The notes under the pieces: generated by a model
The model's database searches: none
The model's input: only the letters and a program-made list of their open reading frames with translations
What the model was told of the DNA's origin: nothing
Assembly (NCBI GenBank): GCA_964020085.1
Contig: OZ026607.1
Coordinates: forward strand, 7,465,779 to 7,529,778
DNA from: Micromussa lordhowensis
Taxonomy: Eukaryota > Cnidaria > Anthozoa > Scleractinia > Lobophylliidae
Reading direction: 5' to 3'
DNA length: 64,000 bases
Position numbers and translations under genes: made by a program
Shown here: in pieces, positions 38,122 through 49,944 of the stretch
Layout: every line of letters begins with the position of its first letter
Numbering within the stretch: the stretch's first letter is position 1

Positions 38122-38849
38122 TGATTTTTTTCAGGCTTCTTCCTTCCAGTTGCTTAAATTGGAAACTATACTGCGATGATCATTCTTCACTTTCATCTAC
38201 AACCGCAGTTCATATCGGAATTATATTACATTTTGGAGGTTAGTTGCACTTTAAATCATTTTTAAGTTTAAGAATTATAAAAATATATTGCCTAAGTGGA
38301 AATACGAAGGCTACGTTATAACCCGTTCTTTGCAAAACTAGGTCAAAATAGCCCAAGAATTGTTCAGAAAAACAACCATTTTATTTCTCTAAGTTCGTGA
38401 CTTTAAAAAGTATAATTATTTAATACGTAATTACCTCGACGAAGTGGACAGACTTGATGATGTCGATATCGACGATGACGTCGACACAGAACTTGAAGTG
38501 GACACACTAAAATCAAAGAAAATTGCTATTTAAAATCAAACGGTAATAAAATAATACAGCTTCTTACAATTTACCGCCGGGAATTACCAAAGAAATAAAA
38601 CACAACACATTACCTTGATGAGGTGGACACACTTGATGATGTTGATATTGACGATGAGGTCGACAACGAACTTGAAGTTGAAACACTAAAAGAAATGAAA
38701 AAGTGATTATTTACGAAAATTCCCCCTTTTTTTAGCTTAAGATCACTTTTAAACAATGACTGGCTATTGGTAATTACCTTGACGAAGTGGACACACTTGA
38801 TGATGTTGATATTGACGACGATGTCGACACAGAACTTGAAGTTGAAACA
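35619..38849 (-). CDS. Ser/Thr-repeat gene, exon block B5 (11 exons)
   Basis: Exons 35619-35690, 35848-35919, 36246-36347 (102 nt), 36627-36698, 36837-36938 (102 nt), 37112-37183, 37543-37614, 37781-37852, 38435-38506, 38614-38685, 38778-38849. This is a complete unit. Exon 37781 (GATGATATGGAC) and exon 38435 (GTGGACAGAC) carry private substitutions that change single residues without creating stops. Confidence 0.8.
38081..38230 (+). repeat. SINE fragment, copy 6
   Basis: B box at 38100-38110, in the intron between exons 37781 and 38435. Confidence 0.6.
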
Positions 38850-39204
38850 CTAAAAGAAATGAAAAAGTGATTATTTACGAAAATTCCCCGTGGTTCGAAA
38901 ATGCAAGCGGACTCGCACTAACACACCCAAACAATTCAGTTACAAGTAAAAGAAACAAGAGTTAGGTTAGAGACGGTTTTGTAAAGACTGCAAGACGAAA
39001 AAATGCAGCCTGTGTACAATCTGTGGCGGTAAATTCTATTTGCGACCTTTATCCACGCAGAGTTTTCCAAGAAGAAGTGATACCTATCTCAAACTATCAG
39101 AAATAGAGTCCTGAAAAGAAACACTTATTGCTGACCACTAGGTAATTTACATAGTTTGGTAGCTGAAAATCACATTCAAACCATGATGGGTTATTGGTAA
39201 TTAC

Positions 39205-39276
39205 CTTGACGAAGTGGACACAATTGATGATGTTGATATTGACGATGATGTCGAGACAGAACTTGAAGGTGGCACA
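39205..39276 (-). CDS. Ser/Thr-repeat exon, first of the LINE-split unit B6
   Basis: A 72-nt exon with donor and acceptor intact. It has several private changes (ACACAATTG, GAAGGTGGCACA) that give V-P-P-S-S-S at its start and an Ile near its end. It is more diverged than its sister copies, possibly because the disrupted unit is no longer homogenised. Confidence 0.7.
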
Positions 39277-39433
39277 CTAAAAGGAATGAAAGTTATTATT
39301 TAAAGAATTTCAAATCTGTATAAATCGTGTTTAACATACAGGGCATTTGAAGGTCTACGAGGCGAAAAGAATAAAAAAACAGAGTTGTTTAGCCAAAGTT
39401 AACAATAGTCTTAATTTAATAAGGATTTATTAC

Positions 39434-39475
39434 CTTGATGAAGTGGACACACTTGATGATGTTGATATTGACGAT
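39434..39475 (-). pseudogene. Ser/Thr-repeat exon cut by a LINE
   Basis: The first 42 plus-strand nucleotides of a second-position exon, including the GTAATA donor, run directly into the poly(T) that is the LINE's minus-strand poly(A). The acceptor-side half is gone, so the exon has no splice acceptor. Confidence 0.8.
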
Positions 39476-42400
39476 TTTTTTTTAATAGGATATTTTTATT
39501 CACCATCTGCATGTGTTTACCTAGTTTCCAATGTTACCAGTTCAATACATGTACAGTGACGGAGTATTTCTTCTAATTAATAATTAAAAAAAGAACTGTA
39601 TTATATATATATATAGGACATTACACACCTTTATACATATTTAAATCGTTCAAACGTGTCTCTTGTGGTGCATACATTGAGGGAGGAGTATTTTTCCAAT
39701 TAGTTATTAAGAAAATTTTTCAATTCTGTATTTTAATAACACTTTGTCAACGAAAGTAGAGAGGTGAATAGCTTTATTATGCATCTTACAAGTGTGAATG
39801 TAATATCTCATAAACAAGGTCGTATAATTAAACTTCTTTAGTAATGTTTTATCATATGGGCCGGACATGATGCCAAATAATTTTTCTTCAATCGTTGGGA
39901 TAAAGTTAGAATTATTGACAGCATTAAACCAGTCGATGACATTTTTTACAAAGTGTTTAACAAATTCGCAATCTGTAAATGTGTGGTCAATTGAATCATG
40001 TTCCCCGCAATAGAGGCATTCGTCCTCCGTTTTGATTCCGTATCGAAAAAGCTCTTTTTTTGTTACTACAATTCTATGAATAAGTTTGAATTGAAATTCT
40101 TTTAATTTTGATTCCTTACAAATGTTTTTCAGGGAGTTAAATATTTTTTTCCATGCCTCTCCATCCAGGTGCATTGTTTGGTTCCATTTTGTTGGGCCAG
40201 TTTGACACCTCGTATGAATTTTTTTGTTAAATAAACTATAGAAATCGTTAGTTTTGGCTTTGCCTAAGTGGATTGCTGTCTGGTCGTCTAGTTGGAAAAG
40301 GGGGCTGTTCTCAATGTATAGTTCACTTTCCGGTGGAACTGTGGATTTTGCTTTTGTGACTAGATGCTTCGGTATTGCACTTACGACTTGATAAAATTGG
40401 AGGAAGTTCGTTTTACAAGCGAATTTGTTTTTAAATTCTTGGTAAGAAATAAACTGGCCATTACTATTCAGCAAGTCTTGTATAGACAGAATATTGTTGT
40501 TAAACCATTCACTAATGAATATGGGCTTCCCTCCAACGAGAATTTCTTTGTTATTGTATAAGATCATATCCTGACCTCTGTCGTAGTTATACCGGGTTTT
40601 CAATTCATTGAAAAATTTTAAAATGTCGTTATAAAAAGATGGCAAACCGTCCATATACTTTGTGCAGTAGTTACATCTTAAAAGAAAACTCAAACCTCCA
40701 TGTCTATCTAGATAATAGTCTGGGATAGTTTTCCAGTTTTTCCTTCCTGGTGCGAAAAGTCTCGGAATCCAAGCTAACCGCAATGCTTTAATCATAGTTT
40801 CTACATCAATCATACGAATACCCCCTTTGTCTCGATCTTGATAGAGGCCTTCTCTTTTTATTTTGTCGTTTTTGTTTTTCCATAGAAATTTAAACAGTTT
40901 TGTTTTAATTATTGGCGTTATTTCTTGAGGGACATTGAGAATTGATGCTGAGTAAACGAGTTGTGATAGAGCGAGAGATTTTATAATTAGTACTCTTCCA
41001 AATAGTGTAAGGTCACGTGCCCTCCATAGGTCCAGATTTGTTTGCAATTTTTGTAACTTGTGGTTGAAATTGTGTTGGTTATTTCCCTTTTCGTCGTACG
41101 AGACATGGATTCCTAAGATTTTGACCGGATTGCGTAGCCATTTTAGTTGTAATGCGTTGTTTTTATTATTTTTCCATTTTCCCAACCAGATCGCTTTTGT
41201 TTTTTTCCGGTTTAATTTTAGGCCCGATAGCGAACCAAAGTTATCAACTATTTCTAAGGTCTTTTCTACAGAAGCCAGGTCAGCACAAAAAAGATTCGTA
41301 TCATCTGCATATTGGCTCAATCTCAGTTCGTTTCCTAATATTTCAATTCCTTTGACATGTAGGTCTTGTCGGATTTTATTGGCCAGTACTTCAGCTGAAA
41401 GAATAAACAAATACGGGGATAGTGGGCATCCCTGACGGACTCCTCTAGACGGCCGAAACCAATTTGTCAGAAAGCCATTGTTTAATGCGGCACTCTCAAT
41501 GTTGGTGTAAAAGGTGCTAACCCATTTTTGAATACTCGTACCAAAATTAAATACGTCCAATGTTCTCATTATAAAGGGCCATTCAAGGGAGTCAAAAGCT
41601 TTTCTGAAGTCTAAGGACACTAGAATACCTGGAATGTTATGCGTTTTGGTATATTCCATAACGTCGATTATGAGACGGATATTTTCCCCAATGTAGCGTC
41701 CCTTTATAAAACCAGTTTGGTCCGAATTTATTAGCTTTGGTAGCGAAGCTTCTATTCTTTTACCTATGGCTTTAGTTGCTATCTTGCAATCAACGTTAAG
41801 TAAAGTTATTGGTCGCCAATTTGATAAATTTAACAGGGAGCCGTCCTCCTTTGGTATAAGGGTAATGATGCCTCTTCTTTGGGAGATGGAAAGCTCATTT
41901 GCTTCATAAGCCTCATTGAAGCTTTCGACGAGGTTATGTCCTAGCAGTTCGAAGAAAAATTTATAAAATTCTACCGTAAAACCATCTTCGCCAGGAGACT
42001 TATCATTTTGAAACGTTTCTAAGACCTGTTTACATTCGTCGTACGTTAAAATGCCTTCAATTTCATCTCGCTCTTCATCAGAGAGCTTAGGGAGGTGCAA
42101 TTCCTGAACAAAGCTATCGTATTCCTCTTGTGTTACGCTACATCCTGATGTATATAAATCCTTAAAATACTTTTCAATAGCGTCCAAAACTTGGGTCTCG
42201 TTTTTAATAATTGTTTCGTTCTCCACCCGTAGTTCAGATATAGTCTTTTTATTGTAATTTCTTCTCTCTAAGTTAAAAAAGTATTTGGTGGGGCGCTCAC
42301 CTTTTTCCACCCATCTACACTTCGATCTAAAAATTGCTGCGTTTCCCTTCTTCGTATATATTGTTTGAAGTTCAGTTTTGAGATCATCAAATTCATTTAA

Positions 42401-43612
42401 GACCTGATCAATGTCAGGGGCTTGAAAGTTATTACAGATGAGCTCATCTAACGCCTGAAGTCGACGTGTTATTTCCATTTCCCTACAATTTGTTGCTTTT
42501 GCTAAATTTTTGCTGAAAGAGATGGTTGCTGTTCTAATTTCCATTTTAAGCATCTCCCAAAAAAGCCGTTTGTCAGTTAACTTTGAGTAATAAGAACAAG
42601 TTTGAAAATATATTTCACGTATTTTGTTGACATAGTGTTCATTGTTCAACAGTAAATTATTGAATTTCCAAAGTCCGTGTCCTCTGGGTGTTTCGTTAGA
42701 CAAAGACAATGACATGTAAATTGCTTTGTGGTCAGGCGCTATGGAAGGATAGATTTCACTCTTTTTGACGAATTGTGTCAAGTTTTTGGCGACCAAAAAA
42801 AAGTCTATTCTGGATTTTACTTTTAGAGCCTTTGATTCGTAAGAATACTTGCGCAGTTTTGGATGTCGTTCTCTTTGAATGTCCACGAGATCAAGTATAT
42901 CCATAGTAGTCAGGACTAAATTTCTATAATTAGTTGCTTTCCAGGGCTTCCCTCCAATTTTATCATTTTTTGATAAAGTGCAATTCCAGTCGCCACCTAC
43001 GATCAGTGTAGTCAGTTCCGATTTGTCTATAAGGCAATTGTTTAGCTCTTGCAAGAATTCCAGTTGTTCAGCTTGATTGTTTGGGGCGTAAATATTACAA
43101 AGCGATAACATCAAAGAGTTGATAACTATAGTAATTAACACAATTCTTCCGGACTTGTCACTAAAAGAATAATCGATTTTGTCTTGCACCAAGGGATTGA
43201 TTAGAATGCAAACACCTTTGCTGTGTTTGGTACCATGGGAAAAGAATATTTTACCTCCCCATTCATTTCTCCAAATAATTTCATCGTTTACTTCAGAATA
43301 TGTTTCTTGTAGAAAATATAGTTTTGATTTTTGATCTTTGAGGTACGAAAAAATACTCCTCCTTTTACTTAGATCCCTTAATCCTCTTACGTTTAACGAT
43401 GTAATATCATAAGTTAGCTTGATAGACATGCAGAAAACTAAAACTTATATTAAATAAATGAAGCGAGCTCGACAAAAAAAAAAAAAAATACAAGTAAACA
43501 AAAATTAATTTTAGAGTTTTCCTTCCTGGCCTCTCGGGCACCTGGTTCCTGCCCCCAGCTACAAGTCAAAGAATACATCACTCTACTGTGATTACCTTAG
43601 AGGGTTTCCAAA
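39476..43612 (-). mobile_element. Tx1/L1-type LINE inserted in an exon
   Basis: About 4.1 kb in the same orientation as the host gene. The minus-strand 3' end is a short A run (T run at 39475-39483). TGATATTGAC occurs on both sides (39463-39472 and 43613-43622) and may be a target-site duplication, though the host repeat itself contains this word. Only ORF2 is complete. Upstream, 43430-43612 holds a 15-base T run on the minus strand and no full ORF1, so the copy is probably 5'-truncated. This is the only LINE in the window. Confidence 0.85.
39707..43429 (-). CDS. LINE ORF2: endonuclease-reverse transcriptase
   Basis: An uninterrupted 1240-residue protein that nicks target DNA and reverse-transcribes the element RNA. 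Residues 1-235 are an apurinic-type endonuclease, with L-N-V-R-G near 12, Q-E-T at 41, G-G-D-W-N-C at 145-150, S-R-I-D at 206-209 and A-P-D-H at 231-234. Reverse transcriptase spans about 480-780: D-F-R-K-A-F-D at 607-613, R-Q-G-C-P-L-S-P at 665-672 and the catalytic Y-A-D-D at 707-710. A C-x2-C-x7-H-x4-C knuckle lies at 1138-1154. The order and length fit the L1/Tx1 group. The start is the first ATG of the frame. No frameshift or stop is seen, so the insertion is recent or the element is still functional. Confidence 0.93.
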   Translation of the reverse strand: MSIKLTYDITSLNVRGLRDLSKRRSIFSYLKDQKSKLYFLQETYSEVNDEIIWRNEWGGKIFFSHGTKHSKGVCILINPLVQDKIDYSFSDKSGRIVLITIVINSLMLSLCNIYAPNNQAEQLEFLQELNNCLIDKSELTTLIVGGDWNCTLSKNDKIGGKPWKATNYRNLVLTTMDILDLVDIQRERHPKLRKYSYESKALKVKSRIDFFLVAKNLTQFVKKSEIYPSIAPDHKAIYMSLSLSNETPRGHGLWKFNNLLLNNEHYVNKIREIYFQTCSYYSKLTDKRLFWEMLKMEIRTATISFSKNLAKATNCREMEITRRLQALDELICNNFQAPDIDQVLNEFDDLKTELQTIYTKKGNAAIFRSKCRWVEKGERPTKYFFNLERRNYNKKTISELRVENETIIKNETQVLDAIEKYFKDLYTSGCSVTQEEYDSFVQELHLPKLSDEERDEIEGILTYDECKQVLETFQNDKSPGEDGFTVEFYKFFFELLGHNLVESFNEAYEANELSISQRRGIITLIPKEDGSLLNLSNWRPITLLNVDCKIATKAIGKRIEASLPKLINSDQTGFIKGRYIGENIRLIIDVMEYTKTHNIPGILVSLDFRKAFDSLEWPFIMRTLDVFNFGTSIQKWVSTFYTNIESAALNNGFLTNWFRPSRGVRQGCPLSPYLFILSAEVLANKIRQDLHVKGIEILGNELRLSQYADDTNLFCADLASVEKTLEIVDNFGSLSGLKLNRKKTKAIWLGKWKNNKNNALQLKWLRNPVKILGIHVSYDEKGNNQHNFNHKLQKLQTNLDLWRARDLTLFGRVLIIKSLALSQLVYSASILNVPQEITPIIKTKLFKFLWKNKNDKIKREGLYQDRDKGGIRMIDVETMIKALRLAWIPRLFAPGRKNWKTIPDYYLDRHGGLSFLLRCNYCTKYMDGLPSFYNDILKFFNELKTRYNYDRGQDMILYNNKEILVGGKPIFISEWFNNNILSIQDLLNSNGQFISYQEFKNKFACKTNFLQFYQVVSAIPKHLVTKAKSTVPPESELYIENSPLFQLDDQTAIHLGKAKTNDFYSLFNKKIHTRCQTGPTKWNQTMHLDGEAWKKIFNSLKNICKESKLKEFQFKLIHRIVVTKKELFRYGIKTEDECLYCGEHDSIDHTFTDCEFVKHFVKNVIDWFNAVNNSNFIPTIEEKLFGIMSGPYDKTLLKKFNYTTLFMRYYIHTCKMHNKAIHLSTFVDKVLLKYRIEKFS

Positions 43613-43703
43613 TGATATTGACACACTTGATGACACACTTGATGACACACTTGATGACGTCGATACTGACGACGATGTCGAAATAGAACTTGATGTCGAC
43701 AAA
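43613..43703 (-). pseudogene. Exon remnant on the far side of the LINE
   Basis: From about 43645 this matches the acceptor half of the second long exon (compare 25670-25748). The acceptor has changed from CAG to CAA (plus-strand TTG at 43704 instead of CTG), so it cannot be spliced in. It begins with three exact copies of ACACACTTGATG (43621-43656). Together with 39434-39475 it shows that about 1 kb of host array was lost with or after the insertion. Confidence 0.7.
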
Positions 43704-43876
43704 TTGCAAACAAAACGACACATTATTTAATGAAACAAGAGCTTACATCGGTATGTTCTTTGGAGATTAGAAAAACGGAGGCCGCATGCTAGTATGTAAA
43801 CGAAGGGTAAGCTACACCTGCTTGTACTAGATCTTACTTTGTTTATATAACCGCTTAAGTAAATGCGACGCATTAC

Positions 43877-46342
43877 CTTGATGAAGTGGACACACTTGAT
43901 GATGTTGATATTGACGATGATGTCGACACAGAACTTGAAGTTGACACACTAAAAGGAATGAAAGTTATTATTTAAAGAATTTCAAATCTGTATAAATCGT
44001 GTTTAACATACAGGGCATTTGAAGGCCTACGAGGCGAAAAGAATAAAAAAACAGAGTTGTTTAGCCAAAGTTAACAATAGTCTTAATTTAATAAGGATTT
44101 ATTACCTTGATGAAGTGGACACACTTGATGATGTTGATATTGACGATGATGTCGACACAGAACTTGAAGTTGACACACTAAAAGCAACGAAAAGTGATTA
44201 TTCACGGAAACTCAAAATGGTTCCGAAGTAAAAAAGTTCTTAGATAAAAGCATGACGAACTCAAACTAAACAATTCAATTACAAGTGCATATCATAAGTT
44301 GTAGGATACAGCCCTTTTTGAAAGTCTGCAAGACGAGACAATACAACCAGCATACATTTTGTGGCGGTAAATTCTGTTTGCGACCTTTATCCACGATGAT
44401 CGTTCCAAAAAGAAGTGATACCTTTCTCAAACTATTAGACATGGACTTATGCCGAAAACAAATACTTATGCTTACCACTGTGTAATCTATTGATTATTCC
44501 ATACCTAGACGTAGTTGCTGTTGACAAACTGGTCGTAGTGGGGGTCGAAACACTCGATGATGTCGATGCTGACGACGATGTTGACACTGAGCTTGATGTT
44601 GACACACTAGAAAACAAACAAGAGAGGAATGCCACAACGATTGAGTAAGGATGTTGATTTTTCTCACTTGGAAAGAGGGCTGATTCATCAAACCAATTTT
44701 GTCCAAAACATCCTTGATTTAATGACACAAATTTCTCTTTATACTTTTCTGGATAGCAGCCGTAAAGAGAACTGATACATCTAAATAGTTTTGTTGCAAA
44801 CATGCTTGCATTATCGATACAAATTTCTTATTCTACTCTCTGGATAACACTTCAAAACGAATTAGTTGACCCATTCTCTGGTACCTTGACGACGTCGACA
44901 CACTTGATGACGTTGATATTGACGATGATGTGGACACAGAACTTGAAGTTGACACACTAAGAGGAAAGTTCAGATATTGTTAATATAATTAATTCATCTG
45001 TCGCTTTGGCAACTATAGTTTATTACACTTAGTGCTCCGGAAGATACTTGCTTATTTCATCAAGATGCTACTGAAAACATTGACTCTCTAATACCTTGAC
45101 GTGGTTGCTGTTGATACACTTGTCGTTGTGGGTGTCGATACACTTGATGACGTCGATACTGACGACGATGTCGAAATAGAACTTGATGTCGACAAACTGC
45201 AAACAAAACGACACATTATTTAATGAAACAAGAGCTTACATCGGTATGTTCTTTGGAGATTAGAAAAACGGAGGCCGCATGCTAGTATGTAAACGAAGGG
45301 TAAGCTACACCTGCTTTTACTAGATCTTACTTTGTTTATATAACCGCTTAAGTAAATGTGACGCATTACCTTGATGAAGTGGACACACTTGATGATGTTG
45401 ATATTGACGATGATGTCGACACAGAACTTGAAGTTGACACACTAAAAGCAACGAAAAGTTATTATTTACGGAAACTCAAAATGGTTCTCAAATAAAAACG
45501 TTCTTAGATAAAAGCAGGACGCACTGAAACTTAACAATTCAGTTACAAGTGCATATCATCAGTTGTAAGATGCAGAGTTTTTGAAAGTCTGCAAGATAAT
45601 ACAAGCTGCATACATTTTGTTGCGGTAAATTCTGTTTGCGACCTTTATCCACGACGATCGGTCCAGAAATAAGTGATACCTATCTCAACCTATTAGAAAT
45701 AGAGTCCTGAAAGGAAATACTTATTGATGGTCACTATCTAATTAACATAGTTTGTTAGCTGAATATCACGTTCAAACCATGACGGGTTATTGGTAATTAC
45801 CTTGATGAAGTGGACACACTTGATGATGTTGATATTGATGACGATGTCGAGACAGAACTTGAAGTTGACACACTAAAAGGAAAGGAAAGTCATCGTTTAA
45901 AGAATTTCAAATCTGTACAAATCGCGTTTAAGATACAGGGCTTTTGAAGGCCTGGTAGTAGAAAAGAATAAAAGACACACTTGTTTAGCTTAAGTTAACA
46001 ATGGTGGAAACCTTAATTTAATAAGGATTCATTACCTTGATGATGTGGACACACTTGATGATGTTGATATTGACGATGATGTCGACACAGAACTTGAAGT
46101 TGACACACTGAAAGAAACGCAAAGTGATTAAAACGTTCTAGATAAAAGCATGACGCACTCAAGGTAAAAAATCCAGTTACAAGTGCATATCATAAGTTAT
46201 ACGATACAGAGTTTTTGAAAGTCTGCAAGACGAGACAATACAAGCTGCATACGTTTTGTGGCGGTAAATTCTGTTTGCGACCTTTATCCACGATGATCGT
46301 TCCAAAAAGAAGTGATACCTTTCTTAAACTACCTATCTATTC

Positions 46343-46376
<34 letters not shown>

Positions 46377-47111
46377 TGATTTTTTTCAGGCTTCTTCTTT
46401 CCAGTTGCTTAAATTGGAAACTATACTGCGATGATCATTCTTCACTTTCATCTACAACCGCAGTTCATATCGGAATTATATTACATTTTTGAGGTTAGTT
46501 GCACTTTAAATCATTTTTAAATTTAAGAATTGTAAAAATATATTGCCTAAGTGCAAACACGAAGGCTACGTTAAACCCCGTTCTTTGCAAAACTGGGTCA
46601 AAATAGTCCAAGAATTGTTCACAAAAACAACCATTTTATTTCTCTAAGTTCGTGACTTTAAAAAGTATAATTATTTAATATGTAATTACCTCGACGAAGT
46701 GGACACACTTGATGATGTCGATATCGACGATGACGTCGACACAGAACTTGAAGTGGACACACTAAAATCAAAGAAAATTGCTATTTAAAATCAAACTGAT
46801 AACGGTAATAAAATAATACAGCTTCTTACAATTTACCGCCGGGAATTACCAAAGAAATAAAACACAACACATTACCTTGATGAGGTGGACACACTTGATG
46901 ATGTTGATATTGACGATGAGGTCGACAACGAACTTGAAGTTGAAACACTAAAAGAAATGAAAAAGTGATTATTTACGAAAATTCCCCCTTTTTTTAGCTG
47001 AAAATCACTTTTAAACAATGACTGGCTATTGGTAATTACCTTGACGAAGTGGACACACTTGATGATGTTGATATTGACGACGATGTCGACACAGAACTTG
47101 AAGTTGAAACA
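43877..47111 (-). CDS. Ser/Thr-repeat gene, exon block B7 (11 exons)
   Basis: Exons 43877-43948, 44106-44177, 44505-44606 (102 nt), 44885-44956, 45095-45196 (102 nt), 45370-45441, 45801-45872, 46036-46107, 46690-46761, 46876-46947, 47040-47111. Exon 43877 is a hybrid, with the left intron of a sixth exon (AAATGCGACGCATTAC) and the right intron of a first exon (GGAATGAAAGTTATT). It is the reciprocal of the junction in exon 33522. Confidence 0.8.
46336..46485 (+). repeat. SINE fragment, copy 7
   Basis: B box at 46355-46365, in the intron between exons 46036 and 46690. Confidence 0.6.
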
Positions 47112-47465
47112 CTAAAAGAAATGAAAAAGTGATTATTTACGAAAATTCCCCGTGGTTCGAAAATGCAAGCGGACTCGCACTAACACACCCAAACAATTCA
47201 GTTACAGGTAAAAGAAACAAGAGTTAGGTTAGAGACGGTTTTGTAAAGACTGCAAGACGAAAAAATGCAGCCTGTGTACAATCTGTGGCGGTAAATTCTA
47301 TTTGCGACCTTTATCCACGCAGAGTTTTCCAAGAAGAAGTGATACCTAACTCAAACTATCAGGAATAGAGTCCTGAAAAAAACACTTATTGCTGACCACT
47401 AGGTAATTTACATAGTTTGGTAGCTGAAGATCACATTCAAACCATGATGGGTTATTGGTAATTAC

Positions 47466-49910
47466 CTTGACGAAGTGGACACACTTGATGATGTTGATAT
47501 TGACGATGATGTCGAGACAGAACTTGAAGTTGACACACTAAAAGGAATGAAAGTTATTATTTAAAGAATTTCAAATCTGTATAAATCGTGTTTAACATAC
47601 AGGGCATTTGAAGGCCTACGAGGCGAAAAGAATAAAAAAACAGAGTTGTTTAGCCAAAGTTAACAATAGTCTTAATTTAATAAGGATTTATTACCTTGAT
47701 GAAGTGGACACACTTGATGATGTTGATATTGACGATGATGTCGACACAGAACTTGAAGTTGACACACTAAAAGCAACGAAAAGTGATTATTCACGGAAAC
47801 TCAAAATGGTTCCGAAGTAAAAAAGTTCTTAGATAAAAGCATGACGAACTCAAACTAAACAATTCAGTTACAAGTGCATATCTTAAGTTGTAGGATACAG
47901 CCCTTTTTGAAAGTCTGCAAGACGAGACAATACAACCAGCATACATTTTGTGGCGGTAAATTCTGTTTGCGACCTTCATCCACGATGATCGTCCAAAAAG
48001 AAGTGATACCTTTCTCAAACTATTAGAAATGGACTTATGCCGAAAACAAATACTTATGCTGACCACTGTGTAATCTATTGATTATTCCATACCTAGACGT
48101 AGTTGCTGTTGACAAACTGGTCGTAGTGGGCGTCGAAACACTCGATGATGTCGATGCTGACGACGATGTTGACACTGAGCTTGATGTTGACACACTAGAA
48201 AACAAACAAGAGAGGAATGCCACAACGATTGAGTAAGGATGTTGATTTTTCTCACTTGGAAAGAGGGCTGATTCATCAAACCAATTTTGTCCAAAACATC
48301 CTTGATTTAATGACACAAATTTCTCTTTATACTTTTCTGGATAGCAGCCGTAAAGAGAACTGATACATGCTTGCATTATCGATACAAATTTCTTATTCTA
48401 CTCTCTGGATAACATTTCAAAACGAATTAGTTAACCCATTCTGTGGTACCTTGACGACGTCGACACACTTGATGACGTTGATATTGACGATGATGTGGAC
48501 ACAGAACTTGAAGTTGACACACTAAGAGGAGAGTTCAGATATTGTTAATATCATCAATTCATCTGTCGCTTTGGCAACTATAGTTTATTACACTTAGTGC
48601 TCCGGAAGATACTTGCTTATTTCATCAAGATGCTACTGAAAACATTGACTCTCTAATACCTTGACGTGGTTGCTGTTGATACACTTGTCGTTGTGGGTGT
48701 CGATACACTTGATGACGTCGATACTGACGACGATGTCGAAATAGAACTTGATGTCGACAAACTGCAAACAAAACGACACATTATTTAATGAAACAAGAGC
48801 TTACATCGGTATGTTCTTTGGAGATTAGAAAAACGGAGGCCGCATGCTAGTATGTAAACGAAGGGTAAGCTACACCTGCTTGTACTAGATCTTACTTTGT
48901 TTATATAACCGCTTAAGTAAATGCGACGCATTACCTTGATGAAGTGGACACACTTGATGATGTTGATATTGACGATGATGTCGACACAGAACTTGAAGTT
49001 GACACACTAAAAGCAACGAAAAGTTATTATTTACGGAAACTCAAAATGGTTCTCAAATAAAAACGTTCTTAGATAAAAGCAGGACGCACTGAAACTTAAC
49101 AATTCAGTTACAAGTGCATATCATAAGTTGTAAGATGCAGAGTTTTTGAAAGTCTGCAAGATAATACAAGCTGCATACATTTTGTGGCGGTAAATTCTGT
49201 TTGCGACCTTTATCCACGACGATCGGTCCAGAAATAAGTGATACCTATCTCAACCTATTAGAAATAGAGTCCTGAAAGGAAATACTTATTGCTGGTCACT
49301 ATCTAATTAACATAGTTTGTTAGCTGAATATAACGTTCAAACCATGACGGGTTATTGGTAATTACCTTGATGAAGTGGACACACTTGATGATGTTGATAT
49401 TGATGACGATGTCGAGACAGAACTTGAAGTTGACACACTAAAAGGAAAGGAAAGTTATCGTTTAAAGAATTCAGTCAAATCTGTACAAATCGCGTTTAAG
49501 ATACAGGGCTTTTGAAGGCTTGGGAGGAGAAAAGAATAAAATACACACTTGTTTAGCTTAAGTTAACAATGGTGCAAACCTTAATTTAATAAGGATTCAT
49601 TACCTTGATGATGTGGACACACTTGATGATGTTGATAATGACGATGATGTCGACACAGAACTTGAAGTTGACACACTGAAAGAAACGCAAAGTGATTAAA
49701 ACGTTCTAGATAAAAGCATGACGCACTCAAGGTAAAAAATCCAGTTACAAGTGCATATCATAAGTTATACGATACAGAGTTTTTGAAAGTCTGCAAGACG
49801 AGACAATACAAGCTGCATACGTTTTGTGGCGGTAAATTCTGTTTGCGACCTTTATCCACGATGATCGTTCCAAAAAGAAGTGATACCTTTCTTAAACTAC
49901 CTATCTATTC

Positions 49911-49944
<34 letters not shown>

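Noticed and set aside
40364..41435. Plus-strand open frames within the LINE
   Set aside because: They are shadows of the intact minus-strand ORF2.
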